Of a DNA stretch of 29,371 nt, positions 1-7,454 are shown in pieces (positions within the stretch are counted from its first letter, which is position 1; each line of letters begins with the position of its first letter). The stretch spans positions 1 to 29,371 of the forward strand of contig CAYLWJ010000111.1 of assembly GCA_964387355.1 (NCBI GenBank), read 5' to 3'. Origin of the DNA: Calidifonticultor sp964387355 (GTDB lineage: Bacteria > Actinomycetota > Humimicrobiia > Humimicrobiales > Humimicrobiaceae). A program made the translations under genes and the position numbers. The notes beneath the pieces are model-generated. The model was not told the origin of the DNA and searched no databases. It saw only the letters and a program-made list of their open reading frames with translations.

Positions 1-27
1 AATTAATATAGATAAAAGAGGCTATTT

Positions 28-1968
28 ATGGCAAAAAAGAGTATTTTAGAAAGTAAAAATAAAAGTAAAAATTTAAGCAAAAGTGAAAAGATAAATAAAG
101 AAAAAATTAAAAGTAAAACTAAAGCAAAATGGATTTATTTAGCAGCAGGATTAATTATAGTAGTAGTTGCACTTGTTTTGGTGTTAGTTAATTATTATTT
201 TAATATTTATTTAACTAAACCAAATTTTGATGATTTAGCTGAAAACTTTATTTCATCGCCAACTTCTCAAACAGTAAAACCAGGAGATATTATTGAATAT
301 GTTGTAAAGTATAAAAATACTGGTAATAGAAGTGTAAATGATTTTACTGTTGAAGTTCCTATACCAAGTAATACCACATTTGTAAGTTCAAATATTGTAA
401 GCTCAAATCCTGAAAGTAATGATAACAGTAGTAATTCAGGCGATAAGGGTGAGAATAAAGGCTCTAAATTGGTTTTTAAAATAGGAACAGTTTTAAAATG
501 GCAGGGCGGTGAAATTGCTGTTAAAGTAAAAGTTAACAGACCTCTTGATAATGAAACGGAAATTAAATTAAGCTCAGTAAAGTTTAACTATAAAATTAAG
601 GATGAAAGCTTTGAATTAAATGTTGGCCCTCAATTATCAAATATAGTAAAGAGCAGCCCTAATTTAGAAAATTTTTCTTTTGAAGCAGTAGATACTAATG
701 GTGGTGAATTTAGGCTTTCAGATACACTTAAATATAAAATTAAACTTGAAAATACTGGAGATATGAATGCTTCAAATGTTGAAATTAAAAGTAATATATC
801 GGAGTATCTGGATATTATCGAAGGCTCTATTTCAAAAAATGGAAGTATTTCAGGTAACGCCATAACTTGGAAAATTGACACTTTAGAAGTTGATACCCCT
901 ATAGTATTGCAGTTTAGCGCAAAACCAAAAGAAGGTGTAAATAAAGATACTTTAATAACTACTAAGGGGTTTTTAAAATATGGAGATTTTTCATTAGAAA
1001 AACAAGTCCAAAATCAGCTTGTGTTATATCCGGACTTATCAGCTTCTGAGTGCTTTTTGTATGATGAAAATGGTGGAAGATTGTGGCCTGGTGAGGTAAT
1101 AAATGTAAAAGTTGTAATTAAAAATACTGGTGAAAAGATGCAAGAGAGCTATAAACTAATTTGCCCTATCCCAAAGGGAGCTACTTATATTAGTAAATCA
1201 GGAAATCCTGAAGGAATTAGATGGAGTGATGATATTAGGGGTCTTATTTGGGATTTGCATAATCTTGATGTTGGGCAGCAAAAAGAAATAAACTTTAAAA
1301 TGACAGTTGATGAAAGTTTGGTTGAAACTGGTGGAACAATAACTACAAATTTTAAAATTAAGACTGATACACAGGAAATAGAACTTCCTAAAAAAAGTAT
1401 AAAAGTTTCAGGGAAAGTTAAATTAAATATTGTTGCAATGGGTGATTCATTAATAGCTCGTTCAAACTGGGTATCCATATTTGATGAACTTTTAGAGCAA
1501 AGATATCCTCATGCCGATTATAACACAGTACCTAGTGCTAAAAACGGAGAATTATCTGGACAGGGTCTTGCAAGATTTGACAGCACAGTAGCACCATTAA
1601 AGCCTGATATAATTATTATTGCATATGGTTCAAATGATGCAGGGTTTAGCTTATCTGGGTTTAGGGCAAATATGGAAAGCTTAATTTTAAAGTCACAAAA
1701 TATTGGAGCAAGGGTTTTTATTAATTTAATAGGCCCTGATTTATATCCTGGAAAAGAAAGTTATCCAATGTATAACAAGGTAATAATGGAACTTGCTGCA
1801 AAACATGGAGCAGTAGTTATAGATGTTGTAACACCTTTATCAAAAAATATAGGTGCATATATCCAATCTGACGGTATCCATTATACGTCAGAGGGTGCAT
1901 CTGTAGTTGCTCATACTGTTTTTAACTATGTAACTCAGTATTTAGGAGATATTGGCCAGAAACTTTAA
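28..1968 (+). CDS. Membrane-anchored SGNH/GDSL hydrolase on DUF11-like stalk domains
   Basis: Predicted cell-surface carbohydrate or lipid esterase. Residues 1-34 are a Lys/Ser-rich cytoplasmic tail, 35-59 a single membrane anchor, and about 66-462 hold three DUF11-like beta-sandwich repeats, recognisable by 'KNTG' turns and W-x-L/W-x-I strands. Residues 465-640 form an SGNH hydrolase: G472-D473-S474 (nucleophile block I), G534-S-N536-D (block III) and D615-G-I-H618 (block V, catalytic Asp/His). All catalytic blocks are present, so the enzyme is probably active. The start is supported by AAGAGG ending 7 nt before the ATG. SGNH proteins of this kind are often O-acetylesterases; with the CE4 deacetylase next door, removal of acetyl groups from a surface glycan is a reasonable inference. 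The substrate cannot be read from sequence. A short Asn/Ser-rich insertion (residues 128-146) lies in the first stalk domain. Confidence 0.88.
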   Translation: MAKKSILESKNKSKNLSKSEKINKEKIKSKTKAKWIYLAAGLIIVVVALVLVLVNYYFNIYLTKPNFDDLAENFISSPTSQTVKPGDIIEYVVKYKNTGNRSVNDFTVEVPIPSNTTFVSSNIVSSNPESNDNSSNSGDKGENKGSKLVFKIGTVLKWQGGEIAVKVKVNRPLDNETEIKLSSVKFNYKIKDESFELNVGPQLSNIVKSSPNLENFSFEAVDTNGGEFRLSDTLKYKIKLENTGDMNASNVEIKSNISEYLDIIEGSISKNGSISGNAITWKIDTLEVDTPIVLQFSAKPKEGVNKDTLITTKGFLKYGDFSLEKQVQNQLVLYPDLSASECFLYDENGGRLWPGEVINVKVVIKNTGEKMQESYKLICPIPKGATYISKSGNPEGIRWSDDIRGLIWDLHNLDVGQQKEINFKMTVDESLVETGGTITTNFKIKTDTQEIELPKKSIKVSGKVKLNIVAMGDSLIARSNWVSIFDELLEQRYPHADYNTVPSAKNGELSGQGLARFDSTVAPLKPDIIIIAYGSNDAGFSLSGFRANMESLILKSQNIGARVFINLIGPDLYPGKESYPMYNKVIMELAAKHGAVVIDVVTPLSKNIGAYIQSDGIHYTSEGASVVAHTVFNYVTQYLGDIGQKL

Positions 1969-1972
1969 AGAG

Positions 1973-2066
1973 GCAATAATTGTAATACGAGAGAAAACAA
2001 ATGTTTTAATACAAAAGCATGAATAAGCATAATTTCGTGCAATAATTGTAATACGAGAGAAAACAA
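1973..2066. repeat. Direct repeat, 28 bp, period 66 bp
   Basis: A perfect 28-bp sequence beginning GCAATAATTGTAATACGAGA occurs at 1973-2000 and again at 2039-2066, directly after the SGNH gene. The 38 bp between copies are unrelated to what follows the second copy. Only two copies exist and they share no resemblance to a CRISPR repeat. The second copy carries the -35-like TTGTAA of a candidate promoter. Confidence 0.9.
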
Positions 2067-2075
2067 GTTTATAAT
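2046..2075 (+). promoter_or_regulatory. Candidate sigma-70-type promoter for the CE4 gene
   Basis: TTGTAA at 2046-2051 and a perfect TATAAT at 2070-2075 are separated by 18 bp, about 98 nt before the CE4 start codon. The -35 lies inside the second 28-bp repeat. In DNA this AT-rich such matches arise by chance, so this is only a candidate. Confidence 0.35.
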
Positions 2076-2172
2076 AGGACAGAAGTTATAAGAAGTAAAT
2101 TACAATTAGATAAAAATAGTAATAATAATAAAGTTTAAATGAAGATTAGTAAAAAAAAATAATTTAAAAAAA

Positions 2173-3846
2173 ATGTTTTATATTGAAGAGTTGCTAAAAA
2201 AACTTAATATTTTAAATAATACGAATTTTTTAGATAAAAAAAATAAAAAAAAATTTTTAATTTCTCTTCGTTTTATTTCATCTGCAGTTTTAGTTTTGTT
2301 TTCTTTATTTTGTTTGTTATTTTTATCAACTTTAGTTTTTACTTCATGTAAGGCAAGCCCATCAAATATTAGCCTTAGTAGCAATTCAACTTTCAGCAAT
2401 ACTAGTAGTATCAATAATAATGATTCCAATACTTGTAATAGCAATACTAGTTCCAATATTAATACTAGTTCTGGTACTAGTACCAATACAAATACTAATA
2501 CTAAAACTGATAACAGCAGTTTATACTCAAACAGCGAAATTAAAACAAAAAAGCCTTACTTGCGGGATGAACTTCCTATAATTGGTCTTCATGCAATTGA
2601 AGATAAAATAGATATACCTATAGAGCTTTCAACAGATAATTTTGATTATTTATGCAGAACTTTAAAACAGTTTGGTTTTGAAACAATAACTTTTAAGGAT
2701 TTGCTCGACTATATTGATTTTGGCTATGCTCTTCCTGAGAAAAGTGTCATTATTACTTCAGATGATGGCTATGCAGATTTATATACAAACGCTTTTCCAA
2801 TTTTAAAAAAATATAACTATAAAATGACAGTTTTTATTGTAACTGATGCTATAAAAGAATCTGAAAATCAAAGACTTACAAATTACTTTGACAGTGATAG
2901 AAATGTTCCAGTCAGGCCAATGCTTATATGGCCTGAAATAAAAGAGATGGATGGTTATGGGTGCGAATTTCTATCACATTCTGCTAATCATATTCATTTA
3001 GGACTAGCTGGTGATGAAGAATTTAAACTTGAGCTTACAAAATCAAAGCAAGATATAGAAAAACATTTAGGGAAACCTGTTTTATTTTTTGCTTGGCCTT
3101 ATGATAATTACTCTAAAGATAAATTAAAATATTTACCTGATTTAGGCTATAGAGGTGCTGTAAGATACAGCGGAGGAATAGAAAAATTAAGTACTATTAA
3201 TTTAATGGATATAAAAAGGATTGAATTTAACAGCTTAATTTCTCCTCAAATTTATGCAGGATATTTAAATCTTTTTGATATTAAAATTTTAAGTTATATT
3301 CACTACAATGGTAAAACTATAGAAGCCAGCATGACTGATAGCTTATCAAAAGACAAAACCAGTAATAATGGCACAAATATTAACAGCAATATTAACAGCA
3401 GTATTAACAACAGTATTAATAGCAGTACTAACAGCGCTACAAACAAAAATATTAACAGCGCTATTAACAGCGCTACTAACAACAGCACTAACAGCAGTAT
3501 TAACATTAATATTAAAGCAGGTGAGCAGTTTTTACTTGAATATAAGTTAAAAAATAATGATTCAATTGATCTTGATATATCATCAGTAGAATTTGAGGTT
3601 TCAGATAATATTTCTTTAGATGGGGTTGAAAGCTCCGGCACAATTAAAGAGATGCCTGGATATAAAGATAAAATATTTATGTGGGTTGCTGGAAAATCTG
3701 GTGATTATAAAATTAAAGCTGGTGATGAAATTAATCTTATATTAAAACTTACTGCAAAGAAAAAAGCTTTAGAAAATATTAAATTTAGGATAACTGCTTA
3801 TGGCGGATACATAAATGCAGATGATATTAATTTAAATATTGATTAA
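2173..3846 (+). CDS. CE4 polysaccharide deacetylase, probable lipoprotein, with tetrapeptide-repeat linker
   Basis: NodB-fold polysaccharide deacetylase expected to remove N-acetyl (or O-acetyl) groups from an extracytoplasmic glycan. A hydrophobic segment (residues 32-57) ends in L-V-F-T-S-C59, an imperfect lipobox. Residues 63-121 are a Ser/Thr/Asn linker. The catalytic domain spans about 130-365: motif 1 T195-S-D197-D198-G-Y, metal-binding H269-S-x-x-H273, and motif 3 W308-P-Y-D311. Residues 403-446 are eleven tandem tetrapeptides [I/T]-N-[S/N/K]-x. Residues 447-557 form a beta-rich C-terminal domain that aligns with the end of the GT-C protein encoded convergently downstream. The N-terminal segment before the hydrophobic core is long (about 30 residues) and no clear Shine-Dalgarno is visible, so the start is uncertain; runs of eight and nine A lie within the first 27 codons. 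Confidence 0.88.
   Translation: MFYIEELLKKLNILNNTNFLDKKNKKKFLISLRFISSAVLVLFSLFCLLFLSTLVFTSCKASPSNISLSSNSTFSNTSSINNNDSNTCNSNTSSNINTSSGTSTNTNTNTKTDNSSLYSNSEIKTKKPYLRDELPIIGLHAIEDKIDIPIELSTDNFDYLCRTLKQFGFETITFKDLLDYIDFGYALPEKSVIITSDDGYADLYTNAFPILKKYNYKMTVFIVTDAIKESENQRLTNYFDSDRNVPVRPMLIWPEIKEMDGYGCEFLSHSANHIHLGLAGDEEFKLELTKSKQDIEKHLGKPVLFFAWPYDNYSKDKLKYLPDLGYRGAVRYSGGIEKLSTINLMDIKRIEFNSLISPQIYAGYLNLFDIKILSYIHYNGKTIEASMTDSLSKDKTSNNGTNINSNINSSINNSINSSTNSATNKNINSAINSATNNSTNSSININIKAGEQFLLEYKLKNNDSIDLDISSVEFEVSDNISLDGVESSGTIKEMPGYKDKIFMWVAGKSGDYKIKAGDEINLILKLTAKKKALENIKFRITAYGGYINADDINLNID
2359..2535 (+). repeat. Ser/Thr/Asn low-complexity coding linker in CE4 protein
   Basis: Codons 63-121 of the CE4 gene are mostly AGT/AGC, AAT and ACT, encoding a linker between the lipobox Cys and the deacetylase domain. 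The pattern is imprecise, with short N-T-N-T and S-N-T-S runs. A flexible surface spacer is the likely role. Confidence 0.75.
3379..3510 (+). repeat. 12-bp coding tandem repeat, 11 copies ([I/T]N[S/N]x)
   Basis: Eleven consecutive 12-bp units resembling ATTAACAGCAAT encode INSN, INSS, INNS, INSS, TNSA, TNKN, INSA, INSA, TNNS, TNSS and ININ. No unit changes the reading frame. The array separates the deacetylase domain from the C-terminal beta domain. Confidence 0.92.
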
Positions 3847-3857
3847 ACAAAATTGTA

Positions 3858-3898
3858 AAATTTATATATATTTATATAAATTTATATTTTATTTTAGT
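3858..3898 (+). terminator. Candidate AT-only intrinsic terminator after CE4 gene
   Basis: An 11-bp perfect stem (AAATTTATATA at 3858-3868, TATATAAATTT at 3873-3883) with a 4-nt loop begins 11 nt after the stop codon and is followed by a T-rich stretch to 3898. The stem has no G/C pairs, so its strength is doubtful. It lies between convergent genes, which fits termination. Confidence 0.4.
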
Positions 3899-3924
3899 TA
3901 CATAACTTTATTAATTTTATGTTG

Positions 3925-3958
3925 AAAACAATGTTTAGCTAAAAACAATGTTTAGCTA
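3925..3958. repeat. Tandem 17-bp duplication between convergent genes
   Basis: The unit AAAACAATGTTTAGCTA occurs twice, back to back and without mismatch, at 3925-3941 and 3942-3958. It is non-coding and its period is not a multiple of three. Confidence 0.9.
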
Positions 3959-4026
3959 ATTTGAGCCAACAAATGTTGCAGTATTAATAATAAGCGTAAA
4001 ATGCTACTAACAATAAGAGTAGAATA

Positions 4027-5991
4027 CTAATTTGTTATATTTAAATAAACTTTTTCTGCCTCAAAATAATAATCCTGTGAAGTTATTCTAAAATCTATTT
4101 CTCCTTGTCCAGGAACTGCTGCTTGCATTTTAAGCACAATGTTTATCTCGCTATGAGCTTTAATTGGAAATGTTTTAACCCACATGTATATTCCTTTAGA
4201 AAGGGAAGGCTCTATTGTAATTGTTCCTTCTGGACTTACTGATAAAAATTTTAAATTATTGCTAAATTCAAGCTCTAAAGAAGTTATTTCCAAATCTTCA
4301 TCATAATCATTGATAATTTTATATTTAATATCAAATTTTTCTCCAAATTTATAATCAGTTTTTAAAATCTCATAGGTTATTTTTAAATCTTTTTTAAAGC
4401 CAGCATAATTGTAAAAGACAATATATTCATTAGTTCTGCTCCAGTAGTAACCAAAAACTTTTTTTACATTAATTTCTTTTATAAGCTCTTTTTCCATTCC
4501 AACAAAATATACTTTTTTACCTTGAGCAATATTTTGCTTAACATTTTCTGCTGTGTACCTTTCATCTTTATTGTTTATTAAGGTTATATTTCTATAGGGC
4601 TGCTCATAAGTGTTAATAAATTGAGCTATATTTTCAGATGAAGATGATATATAAATAACGCTGTTGTCTTGAACGTACTCAAATACTTTTTTCCAGAATG
4701 TATAGACTTCGACCGGCTTTGAATTATCAGCCTGTTTATAATTGCTTGCTGCAAGATATGCTGGAGATATAAAAAAGCAGATTAATAAAACTGATAAGGA
4801 AAGATATTTTAAAAATTTAGCGTAGCTGCTGGATTTAAATATGTTAATTTTTGATTTATTAAAATCATTATTTAAATTAGTATTTAAATTATTATTATTA
4901 TTTTTATATAATATTTTATCAAATGCATTTTCTACACTGTTAAAAATCAAAAGAAATCCAAAAGCTAAATAAAAAGTTACAATTATCATTGCATTTATCG
5001 AATAATTTGGGGGACTATATGGAAGGTAAAACCCAATAATTGTTACATTACAAATTATTGCAAAAATTGAGCAAATGCCAAATTTATAATTTTTTATTAA
5101 TAAATAAATTAAACCTGCAATTGCTATAATTAGAAGAAATATTCCAAAGTCGTTAATAATAGTTCCAAAAAAATCACTTAATACTTTTGAAAAAGTCTCA
5201 ATAGTCTTTCCTTTAAAGCTTCCGCCATGGACTTTTCCAGAAACGCTTCTTCCTGTAATATAGTATAAAAAACCTCTTAAGGTAGTTACTGGTCCATAGC
5301 CTTGAAGAGACCTTATAGGAAGCCACGCATATGTGGTTAAAGGAAGGATTAAAAATAATATACTTAATAATATAGATTTTGCGCTTTTAAAAATTTTTGG
5401 GTTAATCAATATCACATATAAAATAAAAGCAGGAAGCATAAAAAATGTTAAAGGATGGTTTGTTAGGCTAAGGCCTATTGATAATGAAAAAAGATAAAGA
5501 TTTTTTTTATTTTGGGGATTTTTGGTGTATAGGAATGCAAAATAAAGTATTAATGAAACAAAAAAACTGTTTATAGTGTCAAATTCAAGCCTGTTTGCTA
5601 CTGTCCAGAAATTAAATAAAAATGCAAATGTAAAACTGCTTGCAAGACTGATTAGTGTATTGTCTGTAAATTTTTGTATGGCTAAAAATAAAAATAAAAT
5701 TGTAAGTGCTCCAAAAATTGCTGATATTAAATTAAGCCTAAAAGAAAGCTCACCAACAGGAATCATTGAAAAGATTTTTCCTATGATAGAAAAAGTCGGA
5801 TACCCTGTAGGAACTAGAACCTGCATTTGAGGTAAAAACAATGCATACCAAGTTGTATCTCCACCAATAACTTTTCTTTCAAGTGTTAAAATATAAATTA
5901 AAAGCGGAATAGAAAAAGAAATAACTCCTGCCAGTAAAAGCTGATATTTTAAAATAAAATTACTTAAATTAAAATTTTTAAACTTTTTCAT
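4027..5991 (-). CDS. DUF2723 (TMEM260-type) GT-C glycosyltransferase with surface beta domain
   Basis: Polytopic membrane protein resembling DUF2723, the family of the eukaryotic O-mannosyltransferase TMEM260. It has about 10-11 membrane segments. The first outer loop has G-G-D45-T-T-W followed by P61-T-G-Y-P, matching the family's acidic catalytic loop and HPPGYP-like block, then the characteristic R-x-N-L-I-S-A helix. By family analogy it would use a polyprenyl-phosphate sugar to glycosylate an extracytoplasmic acceptor. An Asn-rich cytosolic-type loop (about residues 358-385) interrupts the C-terminal membrane segments. After the last helix come an alpha/beta outer segment and a beta domain (about 545-654) homologous to that of the CE4 lipoprotein. 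The start overlaps the DUF2304 gene by 14 nt, so the two are probably translationally coupled. The acceptor (protein or glycan) is unknown. Confidence 0.8.
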   Translation of the reverse strand: MKKFKNFNLSNFILKYQLLLAGVISFSIPLLIYILTLERKVIGGDTTWYALFLPQMQVLVPTGYPTFSIIGKIFSMIPVGELSFRLNLISAIFGALTILFLFLAIQKFTDNTLISLASSFTFAFLFNFWTVANRLEFDTINSFFVSLILYFAFLYTKNPQNKKNLYLFSLSIGLSLTNHPLTFFMLPAFILYVILINPKIFKSAKSILLSILFLILPLTTYAWLPIRSLQGYGPVTTLRGFLYYITGRSVSGKVHGGSFKGKTIETFSKVLSDFFGTIINDFGIFLLIIAIAGLIYLLIKNYKFGICSIFAIICNVTIIGFYLPYSPPNYSINAMIIVTFYLAFGFLLIFNSVENAFDKILYKNNNNNLNTNLNNDFNKSKINIFKSSSYAKFLKYLSLSVLLICFFISPAYLAASNYKQADNSKPVEVYTFWKKVFEYVQDNSVIYISSSSENIAQFINTYEQPYRNITLINNKDERYTAENVKQNIAQGKKVYFVGMEKELIKEINVKKVFGYYWSRTNEYIVFYNYAGFKKDLKITYEILKTDYKFGEKFDIKYKIINDYDEDLEITSLELEFSNNLKFLSVSPEGTITIEPSLSKGIYMWVKTFPIKAHSEINIVLKMQAAVPGQGEIDFRITSQDYYFEAEKVYLNITN

Positions 5992-6361
5992 TTAGATTTT
6001 TATCATTCTTATCTAATCTTTTATTTAATTTTTCAATTTTTTCTTCAAGCAGTGCTATTTTTTGAGCTAAGTTTTTAATTTTTGTTTGGTAATTTGAAAT
6101 AATTATATAAAGCCAAAGAATTAAAATAAAGAAAGCAATGCTTGCTAAAAAAATTAAAATAATTGATTTTGCAACTTTTAAGTAATCTGAAAGCTTTGTT
6201 AAAATTAAAACATTGCTTGTAATAATTATTAAAAACAAGCTAAATAGCAGCCATAGCCAAGAGTCATTTTCTCTTATTTTTTTCTTTCTAACTAAAACAA
6301 GTATTAAAATAATAATTAAAGCTGATAAAGTATAGAATAATATTTTTTGTATTAAAGTCAT
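5978..6361 (-). CDS. DUF2304-like small membrane protein with C-terminal coiled coil
   Basis: 127 residues: three hydrophobic segments (about 4-24, 34-53 and 63-90) followed by a charged heptad-patterned coil (92-124, with I/L spaced K-I-x-x-L-A-x-K-I-x-x-L-E-E-K-I). Its size and layout fit DUF2304, a family often found beside GT2 glycosyltransferases. The ATG overlaps the stop codon of the upstream GT2 by 4 nt (ATGA), and its own end overlaps the DUF2723 gene. The probable role is a membrane partner or tether for the upstream GT2, by analogy with DPM2/DPM3 and DPM1. That role is inferred and is not shown by sequence. Confidence 0.7.
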   Translation of the reverse strand: MTLIQKILFYTLSALIIILILVLVRKKKIRENDSWLWLLFSLFLIIITSNVLILTKLSDYLKVAKSIILIFLASIAFFILILWLYIIISNYQTKIKNLAQKIALLEEKIEKLNKRLDKNDKNLNEKV

Positions 6362-7095
6362 AAAACTTTCCAGTTATTGTTTTTATTTTTTTTAAAAAAA
6401 TTTATGCTTATTAATAACAAAAAAATAGATATAAGCATTTTAAAAATATAATAAATATTTTTTAAAAAACCCTTGTGCATTGATTTGTTTTGGCTGTCAG
6501 GATACATTTCCATTGCAAATTCTTCAATTTTAAAACCATTATAGTCCAGCATTATTAAAAGGTCTGCATCAGGATAATCTGATGGGAAAGATTCAGAGAC
6601 TAAAAAAGGCAAAACCTTTGCTTTTATTGCTTGATATCCTGATGTTGCATCAGTAATCTTCTTTTTTATTATTAGAGAGGTTATGGTGCTAAATAGTTTA
6701 ATGCCAAGTTTTCTTACTAATGTTGTTTTGTAATTTGTTTTATTTTTAAACCTTGAACCAATAAGTACGTCAATATCCTGAGTAGCCAATATATTTATCA
6801 TCTGGGGAATGTATTTTGGGTCGTGCTGGCCATCTGCATCCATCTGCACGATTATATCAAAATAATTTTCAAGAGCATATTTATAACCAGTTTGAAGTGC
6901 GCTGCCATAACCTAAGTTAAACGGATGGCTTAATACAACTGCACCAGCGTTTAATGCTGCAGAAGCCGTATTGTCGATTGAGCCGTCATCTATGACTATG
7001 ACTTCATAGTCTTCTGAAATAAGCTTAATTTTGTTGATTAATTTTTGTATTCTTTTTTCTTCATTAAAAGCTGGGATTATTATAGCTTTTTTCAT
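6358..7095 (-). CDS. DPM1-like GT2: polyprenyl-phosphate sugar synthase
   Basis: GT-A glycosyltransferase predicted to transfer a hexose from a nucleotide sugar to polyprenyl phosphate on the cytoplasmic face. It begins with the canonical I-I-I-P-A-F-N-E-E strand, has D36-D-G-S, N60-L-G-Y-G, the metal-binding D86-A-D-G-Q-H-D-P93 block and G-S-R-F. Length (245) and these motifs fit the dolichol-phosphate-mannose-synthase branch. One hydrophobic segment near residues 213-234 could anchor it, with DUF2304 supplying further membrane contact. It is first in a three-gene operon. Unlike most other GTs here it has no low-complexity insertion. Sugar specificity cannot be assigned. Confidence 0.85.
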   Translation of the reverse strand: MKKAIIIPAFNEEKRIQKLINKIKLISEDYEVIVIDDGSIDNTASAALNAGAVVLSHPFNLGYGSALQTGYKYALENYFDIIVQMDADGQHDPKYIPQMINILATQDIDVLIGSRFKNKTNYKTTLVRKLGIKLFSTITSLIIKKKITDATSGYQAIKAKVLPFLVSESFPSDYPDADLLIMLDYNGFKIEEFAMEMYPDSQNKSMHKGFLKNIYYIFKMLISIFLLLISINFFKKNKNNNWKVL

Positions 7096-7123
7096 TTTTT
7101 ATTTTTAAATTTGTTTTTAAAAT

Positions 7124-7142
7124 ATTGTAATTATATTACAAT
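7124..7142 (-). promoter_or_regulatory. Inverted repeat overlapping a -10-like TATAAT, upstream of GT2 operon
   Basis: ATTGTAAT-TAT-ATTACAAT is a perfect 8-bp-arm palindrome 29 nt before the GT2 start. On the minus strand it contains TATAAT (7130-7135); the matching -35 position reads only TTTTTA. It could be an operator over a promoter, but palindromes of this size are expected by chance in AT-rich DNA. Confidence 0.25.
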
Positions 7143-7290
7143 AAACTCTTAATAAAAACAGACTAATTGTTAAAATTACTATAAATTTTAAATATAGATT
7201 GTAAAAAACAGCAATTTTTAGATATAAAAGTGATTAAAAAAATAAGTTTTCCCACTTAATTTAATTTTTTATATTTGTTAATATTGCTTT

Positions 7291-7454
7291 GTAAAAAGTT
7301 TAAATTTAAAAAAGCTTAATTAAAAAACGCATAATTTATAAAACGTTAATTTAAAAAACGTTAAATTTAGTAAGTTTAAATTTCAAAAGTTAAAACTAAA
7401 AAAGTTTATTTAAAAGGCTTGTTTTAAAAAGACTTAATTTAGAAAGGCTTAATT
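7291..7454 (+). repeat. Degenerate ~15-bp tandem repeats leading into rfbD
   Basis: About ten imperfect units of the form TT-T/A-AAAAA-R-S-B-TTAAT follow one another (for example AAAAAAGCTTAAT, AAAACGTTAAT, AAAAAGACTTAAT, AGAAAGGCTTAAT). The last unit contains AGAAAGG (7441-7447), a good ribosome binding site 7 nt before the TTG start of rfbD. Translation initiation therefore depends on a repeat unit that gained the GG. Confidence 0.7.

Larger units (their letters stand above)
7096..7454. other. Divergent intergenic region, repeat-rich
   Basis: These 359 bp separate the DPM1-like operon from rfbD and must hold promoters for both. I see no ORF of note. The left part has a perfect inverted repeat (7124-7142); the right part is a degenerate tandem array running into the rfbD ribosome binding site. 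Confidence 0.7.

Noticed and set aside
1973..2066. Possible CRISPR array
   Set aside because: Only two copies of a non-palindromic repeat, one interval, no cas genes.
3303..3641. Leu-rich ORF on - strand within the CE4 gene
   Set aside because: Reverse reading of the I-N-S array; the + strand frame has CE4 motifs and a homologous C-terminal domain.
3925..3958. 17-bp tandem duplication as an operator pair
   Set aside because: It lies between convergent gene ends, not upstream of a start, so regulation of initiation is unlikely.
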